The notes: generated from the sequence alone by a model not told the origin. Shown: positions 15,023 through 22,774, counted from the stretch's first letter. The stretch: 41,705 bases of DNA from Candidatus Rokuibacteriota bacterium (GCA_023249095.1 JAHFDK010000021.1:1-41705), one strand, 5' to 3'. Numbers and translations: made by a program.

Positions 15023-15665
15023 CATCGTCTACGGCTGGCACTTCCTGGACTCGCGGGGCTGCGCGTACGGTGATTACGTACCGCCCGCCGTCGGCGTTTG
15101 GGAGCCGCGGATCGACAACCCGGAGCCGTGTGTGCGTGGTTATCACGGTAGCCCGACGATACTGGATGCGCTCCCGTACGCCGATGGTCCGATCTTGGGT
15201 CGCTGCGAATATCGCGGGGTCGTCTGGCACCCGGACGGAGATAAGTGGGCCGCGCGGGAACGCAGGTGCATCGCCCGCGTGGATGCGTCGGCCCTTCTGC
15301 GTTTCGCTGCATGTCATTTTGCGGAAGCGGCTCTCAAGACGGCCGGCATCAAGGATGAGTGCAGTTGGAACACTATCGCCGTTGCGCGCCGTTTTGCTCT
15401 TGGCGCAGCCACGGTAGCAGAAATGAGCGCCGCCCATGACGCCGCCCGCTCCGCCTCCCACTCCCCCGCCCGCTACGCCGCCCGCTACACAGCCTACCCC
15501 TACGCCCACAACGCCGCCCGCTACGCCTCCTGCTACGCCCACCCCTACGCCGCGCGTAAGGCTCAATCCACGTGGCTCGAATCCGCGTGGCTCGAATCCG
15601 CCGCGCTCGATCTCGACACGGCGCCGGAATGGACGCGGCCGGAGGAGGAGGTGCCGCGTGGGTGA
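15015..15665 (+). CDS. DUF7666-like protein with Ala/Tyr repeat tail
   Basis: The 216-residue protein starts GTG. The N-terminal 110 residues resemble the DUF7666 type of phage proteins: an aromatic start (YGWHFLDSRGCAYG), C-x-RGYHGSP, LDALPYADGP, GDKWAARERRC and a following Asp/Leu/Phe helix. The C-terminal part is a low-complexity repeat of Ala, Arg, Tyr and His (residues about 140-185) and an exact duplication WLESAWLESA. The family function is unknown. The repeat DNA could change length by slippage. Confidence 0.6.
   Translation: MGDIVYGWHFLDSRGCAYGDYVPPAVGVWEPRIDNPEPCVRGYHGSPTILDALPYADGPILGRCEYRGVVWHPDGDKWAARERRCIARVDASALLRFAACHFAEAALKTAGIKDECSWNTIAVARRFALGAATVAEMSAAHDAARSASHSPARYAARYTAYPYAHNAARYASCYAHPYAARKAQSTWLESAWLESAALDLDTAPEWTRPEEEVPRG
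15571..15600 (+). repeat. Exact 15-bp tandem duplication
   Basis: Two perfect copies of CGTGGCTCGAATCCG lie end to end, encoding WLESA twice in the gene at 15015. The in-frame length keeps the reading frame. Perfect identity suggests a recent or actively maintained duplication. Confidence 0.8.
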
Positions 15666-15870
15666 GGCGGTCCATCTCGATACCTACCAGTTCGCCCGCA
15701 TCGTCCGCTATCAGCTCGCCGGGTTCGCATGTCTTGCTCGCATCGTCGCGATGCAGGCCGCGAATGAGGCACGGGTGGAGCGTGGAGCGGCGCAGGCATA
15801 CGACGAGGAATCCTTCGCCGCAGAGGCGGTCGCACTCGAACAGATGGCAGTGGAGGTGCTGAATGGCTAG
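15658..15870 (+). CDS. Hypothetical helical protein
   Basis: The 70-residue protein starts at GTG 15658, 7 nt after the GGAGGAGGAG purine run, overlapping the previous stop by 8 bp. It is Ala-rich and helical (QFARIVRYQLAGFACLARIV) and has one slightly hydrophobic helix. No family recognised. A later start is possible but lacks a ribosome site. Confidence 0.55.
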   Translation: MGEAVHLDTYQFARIVRYQLAGFACLARIVAMQAANEARVERGAAQAYDEESFAAEAVALEQMAVEVLNG

Positions 15871-16708
15871 CCCGCTGGAGGAGGCGAGGAAGCAAGCGGA
15901 GGAGGCGTTGGCGAAGTGGAGGGGTCCCTTCGACGACGCCGACGCACAGGAGTGGAATGACCTGTCCTCTGCCGTTGTCGATGCGGTGGACGGAATGCGG
16001 CTCGCTCTCCGCGCTCTCCTCGCCGCGGTATCAGACTCTCCGTGGACGTGGGAGCGCGTGGCTCGCCGCGTGGGTGAGGAGTTCGGCAGCATCGTACCCG
16101 AGGGTTACTACTCGTTCGATTCTGCCGAGTGGCAGTACTGGATGCACTCGCAGATCTACGAGGCCCGGCTCGCCGCGACGGCGCCCGAGGAGCCCCCCCG
16201 CCCGGCGCTGACGGCCGGTAGCGACTGTGGCGCCGAGGTCGTCGACGCGAACGGGCGATGCACGCACGTTTCGATCACCGGCGACAAGTGCGACATCTGC
16301 GGCTGCGTGATTCGGTTCGTGGAATGTCTCGCGCCCTACGGCATCCCCGAGGCCGGACGCGAGGCCCTCGCCAGTTTCGGCCGCGCCCTCTTGCCGCTCT
16401 GGTGGGATGGCGGGAACCCCGGCGATATCGACGGCGCAGACGCGCAGGACGCTGCCGAAGAGGCGGGACTCTGGCATCAGGTCGAGCGCCACGCCGACGG
16501 CGTCGAGTGCGAGTGGTGCGGCAACGATGGACCGTGCGGTGAACTGACGGAGCAGGGTGTCCGCTCCCTCTCCGCGCAGGTCGGGGAGAAGGCGGAGGTG
16601 CGGTGCGGTGACGACGGGCTTGGCGCAGACGCGGCCCCTATCGAAACCGAACCGCGCGACACGGCCCCCGCGCAGGCCGGGGCGGGGGAGAAGGGAGGGG
16701 GACGGTGA
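15863..16708 (+). CDS. Large accessory protein with metal-binding-like sites
   Basis: The 281-residue protein has a helical N-terminal domain (1-110). A Cys-rich segment follows (CTHVSITGDKCDICGCVIRF), then an acidic stretch and a second Cys cluster (CEWCGNDGPC). The tail is low-complexity. The two zinc-like clusters suggest protein or nucleic acid binding. It is in the accessory block and has no family I recognise. Confidence 0.55.
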   Translation: MASPLEEARKQAEEALAKWRGPFDDADAQEWNDLSSAVVDAVDGMRLALRALLAAVSDSPWTWERVARRVGEEFGSIVPEGYYSFDSAEWQYWMHSQIYEARLAATAPEEPPRPALTAGSDCGAEVVDANGRCTHVSITGDKCDICGCVIRFVECLAPYGIPEAGREALASFGRALLPLWWDGGNPGDIDGADAQDAAEEAGLWHQVERHADGVECEWCGNDGPCGELTEQGVRSLSAQVGEKAEVRCGDDGLGADAAPIETEPRDTAPAQAGAGEKGGGR

Positions 16709-16995
16709 GCGTCGTCATCCACGACTCCGGAGATAAGCACTTCTTCCACTGCCCCGGTTGTGGCTGCGCTCACGGCGTTGATACGGGCTGGAGCTACAAC
16801 GGCGACGCGGCGCGACCGACGATCTCGCCGTCCGTGCTCGTGACGACCGTTGGTGCGCGCTGTCATTCGTTCGTGCGCGACGGGGCAATCGAGTTCCTTT
16901 CGGACTGCACGCACGCGCTGGCGGGCCGAACCGTACCATTGCCCCCGTGGGCCGGGTTCGATTCGGACAGCTACGCCCCCGGCGGTGCCTCGTGA
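16705..16995 (+). CDS. DUF6527-like small phage protein
   Basis: The 96-residue protein contains HFFHCPGCGCAHGV, WSYNGDAARPTISPSVLV and CHSFVRDGAIEFLSDC followed by THALAGRTVPLP. This order of a Cys-rich start, a WxxNGD loop, the PTxSPS strand and the THALAG end fits the DUF6527 family found in phages. The Cys residues probably bind zinc. The family function is not known to me. It is coupled to both neighbours by GTGA. Confidence 0.75.
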   Translation: MSVVIHDSGDKHFFHCPGCGCAHGVDTGWSYNGDAARPTISPSVLVTTVGARCHSFVRDGAIEFLSDCTHALAGRTVPLPPWAGFDSDSYAPGGAS

Positions 16996-17372
16996 CCCCG
17001 CGCACGCTCGCCGAGATCGTGGAGGAAGGGAAGCGGCTGGAGAGGGAAAGCGCCGCCGTGAAGTTCGACGAGGACGCCTACCTCCACGACGTTTGTACAC
17101 AGAAGCTCGCTGCCTTCGCCCGCAACAACCTCCCCCGTCTCCTGGCCGTCGCCGAGGCGGCGGTGGAGATGAGGGCGGCGGAGATGGGATCGGACCCGGA
17201 ACCGTACGCGGTCGGCCCACTCGTCATTCATAAGCACGGATGTGCCGGAGTCGGAGCAAGTGGTGCAGGCGGAGGTAAATGCAACTGTGGCGGCGCAGCC
17301 ATCGCCGACCGCATCGCCGCTTCCCGCGCCGCCTTCGACGCCGCCGCGTCCGGAGAGGAGAAGAAGCGATGA
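16992..17372 (+). CDS. Hypothetical protein with Cys-rich loop
   Basis: The 126-residue protein has an amphipathic N-terminal helix (TLAEIVEEGKRLERESAAVK), a middle helix (FARNNLPRLLAVAEAAVEMR), then a Cys/His/Gly loop (HKHGCAGVGASGAGGGKCNC) and a helical tail. The loop resembles a metal site. I cannot assign a family. Confidence 0.55.
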   Translation: MTPRTLAEIVEEGKRLERESAAVKFDEDAYLHDVCTQKLAAFARNNLPRLLAVAEAAVEMRAAEMGSDPEPYAVGPLVIHKHGCAGVGASGAGGGKCNCGGAAIADRIAASRAAFDAAASGEEKKR

Positions 17373-17752
17373 ACGACCTCGCCGCGAAGATCGCAAGGGC
17401 AAGAGAGCACGACCGTCAGGTCCAGCACGAGCTGCACTCCTGCGTCAGCTTCAACGGCATCCAGCACGACGAGTGCAAGGCCGGAGTGAACTACCGCCGT
17501 CTCATCGGTGGCCCCGACTTCGGCTGGGCGAAGCATCTGCCGTGTCTCAACGATCCGGAGGCCGTGCAGTGCGAGAAGAGGGCGTTCCCGACGCTCGCCG
17601 AGGCTGAAACGATCGTGACCGAGATGGACGAGGCGACCGCGGCCGTGATCCGGCACCTTGCGGACGGGACGCCACTGCCGCCGGGCGTCTCGGTGATGGT
17701 GTGTCAGCAGAGGGACATGGAGCCGTGGAGCTCCGGGGACGACGAGCCGTGA
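17369..17752 (+). CDS. Hypothetical protein
   Basis: The 127-residue protein starts ATG overlapping the previous stop. The N-terminal helix is rich in charge; residues 22-60 contain several Cys and His (HELHSCVSFNGIQHDECKAG). The C-terminal part is an amphipathic helix followed by a Pro-rich turn. Family not recognised. It belongs to the accessory train of coupled genes. Confidence 0.55.
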   Translation: MNDLAAKIARAREHDRQVQHELHSCVSFNGIQHDECKAGVNYRRLIGGPDFGWAKHLPCLNDPEAVQCEKRAFPTLAEAETIVTEMDEATAAVIRHLADGTPLPPGVSVMVCQQRDMEPWSSGDDEP

Positions 17753-17985
17753 CCGCGCCCCTCTTCCGCTGCACCGCCGACGAGCCGCCGAAGCGCAAGG
17801 ACGGGATGTTCGGCCCGGAGCACGCGCTCGACTCCGAGACCGGGCTCGTGCTCGATGAGTTCGTGTTCGAGGCGGTCGTCCACATGGAGCGGATGACCGA
17901 TGGCTACTACCACCTGCGCGTCGGAGACGACACGTACGGGATCTCATGCACGCGCGGCAAGTGGGCCGCGAGGAGGAGCGAATGA
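17749..17985 (+). CDS. Hypothetical beta-rich protein
   Basis: The 78-residue protein starts GTG. The second half alternates hydrophobic and polar residues (EAVVHMERMTDGYYHLRV) as in beta strands and ends with ISCTRGKWAARR. No family recognised. Overlaps of 4 bp on both sides support it. Confidence 0.55.
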   Translation: MTAPLFRCTADEPPKRKDGMFGPEHALDSETGLVLDEFVFEAVVHMERMTDGYYHLRVGDDTYGISCTRGKWAARRSE

Positions 17986-18353
17986 AGACGGCCGTAAATC
18001 TCCGTGGCTACTCCTGCCGCGTGGACGGCTACGGCCACGAGACGGTCGTGAACGCTCCGAGTGCCGGGAAGGCTCGGTATCAGCACTGGCTCGACGTGAG
18101 AGACGTCGACCCGGATCTCAAGATCATGAGCATCCGCGTCCGCAGTATCGGCGCTCCCGTGACAAGCGACGCGCTCAGGAGTACGGGAGAATATCGGCAT
18201 CTCCAGCTCCCCGCCGGCGCGCGCGTCGAAGTGCGTGGCCTTGGCATGGCGACAGTTGCGGACAGCGGCGGCTCGGCAAACTTCCTCGTCTGGTTCGATC
18301 GCGGCGGGACTGGATGCGTTCATCCGGTCGACATCGTCGGTGGTCCCCGATGA
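17982..18353 (+). CDS. Hypothetical alpha/beta protein
   Basis: A 123-residue protein. The N-terminal half looks like a small alpha/beta domain (KTAVNLRGYSCRVDGYGHET), with an APSAGKARYQHWLDV helix also seen in phage early proteins. The C-terminal half (PAGARVEVRGLGMATV, NFLVWFDRGG) resembles a small SH3-like barrel. Function unknown. Confidence 0.55.
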   Translation: MKTAVNLRGYSCRVDGYGHETVVNAPSAGKARYQHWLDVRDVDPDLKIMSIRVRSIGAPVTSDALRSTGEYRHLQLPAGARVEVRGLGMATVADSGGSANFLVWFDRGGTGCVHPVDIVGGPR

Positions 18354-18538
18354 CCGCGCCCGCGAGGCCGGGGGCGCAGCCCGGCTGTTTATGCCGACTC
18401 AGGGCTACGCCGCAGGTCATGTGTGCATCACACGCACGCGCCGCGCGACTGCCAGTCCACCCCGACGCGATCGCCGTCCGCATATGGGGCGCCCGTCTCC
18501 GCGCGGCCGAGGCGAGGGCGAAGGAGGGGAAGCCGTGA
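18350..18538 (+). CDS. Small Cys-containing protein
   Basis: The 62-residue basic protein carries CLCRLRATPQVMCASH, which could bind zinc, followed by Arg- and Ala-rich helices. It is coupled on both sides. No family recognised. Confidence 0.45.
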   Translation: MTAPARPGAQPGCLCRLRATPQVMCASHARAARLPVHPDAIAVRIWGARLRAAEARAKEGKP

Positions 18539-18732
18539 GCGCGCAAACGATCGCCAGTAACCCAACATGTCCAGCGTGCAAACTGACCGTCTATCCCGGA
18601 GACCTTTGCATGGAGGACGGCGAGTGCTTGGTGCTCTTTTGCGAAGGCTGCGGCCTGCATTACATGGTCAGGCTTGAGATCACGTACGACTACGTCTGCG
18701 AGGCGTTGCCAGCGCCGGAGTCCCGGCCGTGA
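18535..18732 (+). CDS. Small zinc-ribbon-like protein
   Basis: The 65-residue protein starts GTG. It contains CPACKLTVYPGDLC and CEGCGLHYMVRLE, so four Cys as two knuckles about 30 residues apart: a compact zinc-ribbon layout. It may bind nucleic acid or a protein partner. It is coupled to neighbours by GTGA. Confidence 0.6.
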   Translation: MSAQTIASNPTCPACKLTVYPGDLCMEDGECLVLFCEGCGLHYMVRLEITYDYVCEALPAPESRP

Positions 18733-18803
18733 CCCGCGCCCTCGTCGCCGGCGCCGTCTGCGCCTACGCCGTGCCCAGGGGAGTGTGGAGGGGAGGGAGA
18801 TGA
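18729..18803 (+). CDS. Tiny 24-residue frame
   Basis: GTG overlaps the stop of the gene before, and TGA overlaps the start of the gene after, each by 4 bp. The product (VTRALVAGAVCAYAVPR and on) is short and slightly hydrophobic. It may be a leader that hands ribosomes to the next gene rather than a functional protein. The purine-rich 3' end (GGAGGGGAGGGAG) is also the ribosome site of the gene at 18800. Confidence 0.35.
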   Translation: MTRALVAGAVCAYAVPRGVWRGGR

Positions 18804-18991
18804 GGCTCGCACTCGCCGTTTTCGGGACGATCTTCCTCGTCAACATCACGGCTGCGGACCATCCGCTCGAAGCCCTGCATCATGGGGTCGCGGGCTTCAT
18901 CGTCGGGATGCTCGCGGCTGCCGCGCTTCAGGAGTGGGGCCGGAAGCATGGCGTCGGTGCCCCTCCCTCCGCCCCCGGCGGTGCGGCATGA
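18800..18991 (+). CDS. Small membrane protein
   Basis: The 63-residue protein has two hydrophobic segments (LALAVFGTIFLVNIT and GVAGFIVGMLAAAALQEW). A GGAGGGGAGGGAG ribosome site precedes the ATG. The hairpin-like two-span layout resembles small phage holins or superinfection proteins, but no motif decides this. It is coupled to the next gene by ATGA. Confidence 0.55.
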   Translation: MRLALAVFGTIFLVNITAADHPLEALHHGVAGFIVGMLAAAALQEWGRKHGVGAPPSAPGGAA

Positions 18992-19137
18992 GGGGCCTCG
19001 CCGTCGCCGCCGGCCTTCTCCGCTCGAAGCTCGTCGCTCTCCAGACGTTCCGTGCGAAGACTTTCGGCCTCTACCTGCGCAGCTACAACGCAAACCGCCC
19101 GCTCTTCGGGCGAAAGGAGTTCCGACGTGAGCGCTGA
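18988..19137 (+). CDS. Small basic protein
   Basis: A 49-residue basic protein (FRAKTFGLYLRSYNANRPLF, then GRKEFRRER). It overlaps the RusA gene by 11 bp, and its 3' end supplies the AAAGGAG ribosome site of that gene. No family recognised. Confidence 0.45.
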   Translation: MRGLAVAAGLLRSKLVALQTFRAKTFGLYLRSYNANRPLFGRKEFRRER

Positions 19138-19678
19138 CCCGATCCGATTCTCGGTTGACGGAGTCCCATCGACCGCAGGCTCGAAGCGCGGCTTCCCCTA
19201 CCACGGGAAGGACGGGAGGACGCACGTTGCGATGGTCGACGACACCGGCGAGAAGGGGAAGAGCTGGAGGACCCTCATCGCCGACGCGGCTCGCGCGGCG
19301 TTCAAAGGCGCGCCTCTCGACGGGCCGCTCTTCCTCGCGATCGACTTCCGGTTCATCCGGCCGAAGGGGCATTTCCGCGTCTCGAAGCGTGACGGCACGA
19401 GCCTCCGCGCCGACGCGCCCGCATTCCCCACCGGGAAGCCCGACGCGACGAAGCTCCTGCGCGCGGCCGAGGACGCGCTGAAGGGCATCACATGGACGGA
19501 CGACGATCGGGTCGTCGACCAGCGAGTGCGGAAGATCTACGGCATCCGGGCCGGCGCCGACGTCGTGATCCTTCCCCTCGAGCCGACGATCGCGGCCTCG
19601 CCCGGCCCCGCCGACCTCGACCTCTTCGCCTCGGCCCCGGCGCCTGGCCCCGAGCAGCCATCGCTCGAGGAGGTCTAG
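19127..19678 (+). CDS. rusA: RusA-family Holliday junction resolvase
   Basis: The 183-residue protein starts at GTG 19127, 7 nt after AAAGGAG (19113-19119). It contains the RusA core: FRFIRPKGHF, then KPDATKLLRAAEDALKG and WTDDDRVVD. D106, D116 and the DDD at 125-127 match the acidic metal-binding set of RusA. The enzyme cuts four-way junctions in pairs, resolving recombination and replication intermediates before packaging. The C-terminal 40 residues are a low-complexity extension. It sits just upstream of the terminase genes. Confidence 0.88.
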   Translation: MSADPIRFSVDGVPSTAGSKRGFPYHGKDGRTHVAMVDDTGEKGKSWRTLIADAARAAFKGAPLDGPLFLAIDFRFIRPKGHFRVSKRDGTSLRADAPAFPTGKPDATKLLRAAEDALKGITWTDDDRVVDQRVRKIYGIRAGADVVILPLEPTIAASPGPADLDLFASAPAPGPEQPSLEEV

Positions 19679-19956
19679 TGGCGCGGCGCTCGGGCTTCGC
19701 CAGGCACCCGCGGTGCGGCGCGCGGGGCATTCCACGGAAGGACCGCGCCGACGAGATCACGCCGAACGAGACGATCCATTTCCGCTCCTACACCTGCCCT
19801 CGCTGCACGAGGTCCGCCGGGCGCCCGTGGCACTTCTGGACGGCGGAGACGATCTATCTCGACGATGCCCCTACGTCATGCCTCCGCAGGAAGATGGCGG
19901 AGGACTTCGAGACGAGCTCGCCGACGCCGGCGCTCGTCGCGACCGTGGGGCGCTGA
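19678..19956 (+). CDS. Small Cys/His protein
   Basis: The 92-residue protein starts at GTG overlapping the last base of the RusA TAG. It contains HPRCGARGIPRKDR and TCPRCTRSAGRPWHF, suggesting a metal site. It ends directly before the small terminase gene. Family not recognised; a packaging or recombination accessory is possible from position only. Confidence 0.5.
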   Translation: MARRSGFARHPRCGARGIPRKDRADEITPNETIHFRSYTCPRCTRSAGRPWHFWTAETIYLDDAPTSCLRRKMAEDFETSSPTPALVATVGR

Positions 19957-20451
19957 GTGGCGAAAGCGACGAAGGTCGAGCACGAGACGCGGGTGACGGA
20001 GGTCTACCGCTTCCTGATTCAGGGCGCGACGCGACCGATGATCCTGCGGCACGCCGCGGAGAAGTGGGGGCTGAAGACCCGCCAGACCGAAGCCTACATA
20101 GCGCTCGCGCGTGAACGGTTCGCGCGTCTCGCGGAGACCGTCAGGGACGAAGAGTTCGGCCGGGCCCTCGAGCAGCTCAACGACCTCTACCAGAAATCGT
20201 TGACGGGGAAAGACTACGCCAACTGTCTGCGCGTGCGCCAGGAGTTGAGCGAGCACCTCGGCCTCTACCCGGAGAAGGGCCGGAAGATCGACACCACGAT
20301 TCAGGTGCTCCTCGCATCGCCGTCGTGGGGCCTGTTCAGGCAACGGCTTCTCGACGTCCTCGCCCGTCATCCCGCCGCGCTTGCCGACGTCGCGCGCGAG
20401 TTCGGCGCGCTGCAGATGGCGGCTCTCCCCGCGGCTCCGGATGCCAACTGA
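19957..20451 (+). CDS. Terminase small subunit
   Basis: The 164-residue protein starts GTG immediately after the previous stop. The N-terminal HTH (VYRFLIQGATRPMILRHAAE, then RQTEAYIALARERF) is the DNA-reading domain usual in small terminases. A helical oligomerisation region and C-terminal tail follow. It would select the viral DNA end and pass it to the large subunit, whose gene overlaps this one by about 11 bp. Identity rests on the HTH and on position. Confidence 0.75.
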   Translation: MAKATKVEHETRVTEVYRFLIQGATRPMILRHAAEKWGLKTRQTEAYIALARERFARLAETVRDEEFGRALEQLNDLYQKSLTGKDYANCLRVRQELSEHLGLYPEKGRKIDTTIQVLLASPSWGLFRQRLLDVLARHPAALADVAREFGALQMAALPAAPDAN

Positions 20452-22012
20452 TCCGATCGCCGAAGCGTTCGCGCTGGACTTCGGGCGCGCCGCGCTCTCG
20501 GTCAGCACGGCGACGGATCGCGCCTCGCGATACTTCTCCGAGCCCGTCCTCTTCTGCCAGGAGTGCATCCGCTGGCCCGAGGGCTACACGCTCGCCGACT
20601 ACCAGGAAGACATCATGGAGCGGCTGGTGACGGAGTTCCGGGTCGCGAGCCGCGGGCCTCGTGGCTACGGGAAGAGCGCGACCTTCGCCCTGCTCATCAT
20701 CTGGTTTGCGATCACACGCGAGCTCGCGGGCATTCCATGGAAGATCGTGACGACCGCGGGCGCATGGGCGCAGCTCGAAGACTACCTCTGGCCCGAGGTG
20801 CACATCTGGGTCTCGCGGATTCGCTGGGACGTCCTCGGCATGGAGCCATGGCGCGAGGACCGCGAGCTGCTGAAGCTTGGGATCCAGCTCCGGCACGGGA
20901 GCGCGATCGCCGCGAACCCCGCGGTGTCGGCGCGCATCGAAGGCGGGCACGCCGCGCAGTTCCTCTACGTCTTCGACGAGGCGAAGCTCATCCCCTCGAC
21001 GACCTGGGATTCGGCCGAAGGCTCGGCGGCGTCGGCGACCGGCGGGCGCGAGCTTCGCTGGCTCGCGCAGTCCTCGGGCGGTGACGCGGACGGCCGCTTC
21101 TTCGAGATCTGCTCGGGCCGCGTGCGGCGTTGGTTCCCGAAGCACGTCACGAAGGAGGAGGCCATCGAGGCGGGGCGCATCTCCGCGGCCTGGGCCGAGG
21201 ACATGCTCGACCTCTGGGGCGAGGAGAGCCCTGCCTACCAGAATCACGTCCTCGGGAACTTCGCGACGACGGGCGGCAGGAACACGGTGATTCGCCTGGC
21301 CGACGTCGAGCGAGCGATCGACCGCTGGCGAGCGTGGGCGCGGGCGGGGATGGTGGCGCCCGGCCTCGAGCCGATCCTCGGCGTGGACGTCGGGACCGGG
21401 AACCTCGACCGCGACCCGGCGACGATCGCGCACCTCCGCGGCGACATCTTCACGGGGATCGACGTTCACCGTTTCGCCGACAAGTACCCGGACATGGAAC
21501 TGGCCGGCATCGTGAGCGGGCTCCTCCACGCCGGGGGCGTCGCGGTCGTGGACGCGATCGGCATGGGCTCGGGCGTCGTCTCGCGGCTGCGTGAACTCGA
21601 GAGGCGCGTCGTCCCGTTCGTCGCCGGAGCCGGTAGCGCGGAGCGGGACATCTCGGGGGCCTACGGCTTCCTGAACCTCCGCGCGCAAGCGTGGTGGCGG
21701 TTCCGCGAGGCCCTCGCCGACCAGGAGTGCACGCTCGCGCTCCCCGACGATCCCGTTCTCACGGGCGAGCTCATCGCGCCGACTTGGAAGACGACGTCGA
21801 GCAGCCGGATTCAGGTTGAGTCGAAGGCGGACATCGCGGCTCGGCTGCAGAAGGTGGAGAGCCGGAGGCTCCTGAACGAAGGCGGCTCCACGAACAGGGC
21901 CGACGCCGTGATCCAGGCCCATTACGGACGCAACGCCCAGACGGAGCTCGACGCGAACGCGGTTCGCACCGTGCCGGCGGAGACCGGAGAGATCCCGAGA
22001 TTCGGATGGTGA
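20441..22012 (+). CDS. terL: Terminase large subunit
   Basis: The 523-residue protein has the ATPase site RGPRGYGKS (71-79), Walker B VFDE (D179, E180), and a C-terminal RNase H-like nuclease with D316 (GVDVG), D371 (VVDAIG) and D488 (NRADAV). These are the motor and the packaging nuclease that cuts and drives DNA into the head. The ATG at 20441 overlaps the small terminase gene. The length is normal for the family. Confidence 0.93.
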   Translation: MPTDPIAEAFALDFGRAALSVSTATDRASRYFSEPVLFCQECIRWPEGYTLADYQEDIMERLVTEFRVASRGPRGYGKSATFALLIIWFAITRELAGIPWKIVTTAGAWAQLEDYLWPEVHIWVSRIRWDVLGMEPWREDRELLKLGIQLRHGSAIAANPAVSARIEGGHAAQFLYVFDEAKLIPSTTWDSAEGSAASATGGRELRWLAQSSGGDADGRFFEICSGRVRRWFPKHVTKEEAIEAGRISAAWAEDMLDLWGEESPAYQNHVLGNFATTGGRNTVIRLADVERAIDRWRAWARAGMVAPGLEPILGVDVGTGNLDRDPATIAHLRGDIFTGIDVHRFADKYPDMELAGIVSGLLHAGGVAVVDAIGMGSGVVSRLRELERRVVPFVAGAGSAERDISGAYGFLNLRAQAWWRFREALADQECTLALPDDPVLTGELIAPTWKTTSSSRIQVESKADIAARLQKVESRRLLNEGGSTNRADAVIQAHYGRNAQTELDANAVRTVPAETGEIPRFGW

Positions 22013-22022
22013 AAGGAAGACG

Positions 22023-22556
22023 ATGAAGATTCGCGATCGCGTCGTCGGCCTCGAGCGCGTGCGCGCGGCCGACCTCATTCCGAACGAGAATAACTGGCGA
22101 GTGCATGGGCGGAAGCAGCGGGTCGCCATGCGGCGGGCCCTCTAAGAGATCGGCTACGCCGGCGCCCTCCTCGCGCGCCGACGCGAGGACGGGAAGCTGG
22201 CCCTGATCGACGGGCACCTCCGCGCGGAGACCTCGCCCGACATGGAGGTTCCCGTCCTCGTCCTCGACGTCACGGAGAAGGAAGCGATGAAGCTGCTCGC
22301 GACCTACGATCCGCTCTCGGCCATGGCGGAGCAGGACGACGAGGCGCTGCGCGCCGTCGTGGAGGCGGCAGAGCTCGAAGCCGAGGAGGACCCGGACCGA
22401 CTCCGCCCCGTCTCCGTGCTCGAGCCGCCGGCGAGGACATGGGTGCTCATCGGCATCGAAACCGTCCGCTTCTCCGAGATCGCGCCGCACCTCGAGCGCA
22501 TCGGCCAGGTGACGGGCGTGCTCCTCGAAACGGCGGTGACGAGTGAAGACCGATAA
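22023..22556 (+). pseudogene. ParB-like domain gene interrupted by TAA
   Basis: The frame begins at an ATG (MKIRDRVVGLERVRAADLIP) and matches the ParB/sulfiredoxin-like domain proteins often placed behind phage terminases (LIPNENNWRVHG, LIDGHLRAE, VLDVTEKEAMKLL). An in-frame TAA at 22143-22145 falls between RRAL and EIGYAG, in the conserved domain. The frame then stays open to 22556 (178 codons with stops). Only the part from ATG 22242 could restart. It is a nonsense mutation, a sequence error, or a recent decay. Intact members act on DNA or partner with a modification enzyme. Confidence 0.75.
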
Positions 22557-22731
22557 CGCGCGCCTCGACGCGAAGCTGGCGCTCCGGAGGTACTTCCTCC
22601 GCAAGTACCACGGCGACGGCTCCGCGGCCGGAGCGGAAGGCGCGCAGGTCCGCCCTCGTCCCGCCCCCGCCGCCGGCCCCCGAGGCGGACGGCGTCACGG
22701 TCTCCCGCTGGGCGATGTGAGGGACGCTTGA
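22543..22731 (+). pseudogene. Truncated remnant, possibly of a methyltransferase-like gene
   Basis: A 62-residue frame starts GTG with poor ribosome site and overlaps the broken gene by 14 bp. Its start (ARLDAKLALRRYFLRKYHG) resembles the N-terminus of methyltransferase-like proteins that follow ParB-like genes in phages. After about residue 22 the sequence becomes low-complexity, and another frame reads a more natural end (ADGVTVSRWAM). That pattern suggests a deletion or frameshift. It could instead be a short real gene. Confidence 0.5.
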
Positions 22732-22756
22732 CATATCCTAACGCTAGGATTACATT
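22728..22756 (+). promoter_or_regulatory. Sigma-70-type promoter of the cargo gene
   Basis: TTGACA at 22728-22733 is a perfect -35 box. With a 17-bp spacer, TACATT (22751-22756) is a 4-of-6 match to the -10 box. It is one of the very few A+T-rich stretches in the window. The predicted start of transcription falls just before the GGAGG ribosome site of the gene at 22775. Host sigma-factor use is inferred. Confidence 0.65.
22735..22750. promoter_or_regulatory. Operator-like dyad in the promoter spacer
   Basis: ATCCTA and TAGGAT form a perfect 6-bp inverted repeat around ACGC, filling the spacer between the -35 and -10 boxes. A dimeric repressor bound here would block RNA polymerase. Candidate regulators are the XRE proteins at 7051 and 12408 or the product of the downstream gene itself. 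Confidence 0.6.
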
Positions 22757-22774
22757 ATAGGTATGGAGGCCAAA

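Noticed and set aside
15571..15600. tRNA-like T-loop sequence GGCTCGAATCC
   Set aside because: It occurs twice as an exact tandem repeat inside a gene, with no cloverleaf partners around it.
20336..22129. Long open frame on the - strand opposite the large terminase gene (597 codons), and similar ones at 7263-8645 and 10239-11609
   Set aside because: These oppose genes with clear motifs and coupled starts. High G+C lowers the number of stops in other frames, and their products are Arg/Leu/Gly-rich with no motif.
22143..22145. Possible readthrough or recoded TAA
   Set aside because: TAA serves as a normal stop at 6015-6017, and no other in-frame TAA is seen in a recognised gene.
22242..22556. 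Independent gene starting at ATG 22242
   Set aside because: The frame continues the broken ParB-like domain across the TAA and starts in mid-domain without a ribosome site.
22763..22774. Upstream ATG start for the cargo gene
   Set aside because: It falls at the predicted transcription start and has no Shine-Dalgarno; ATG 22775 has GGAGG 5 nt before it.
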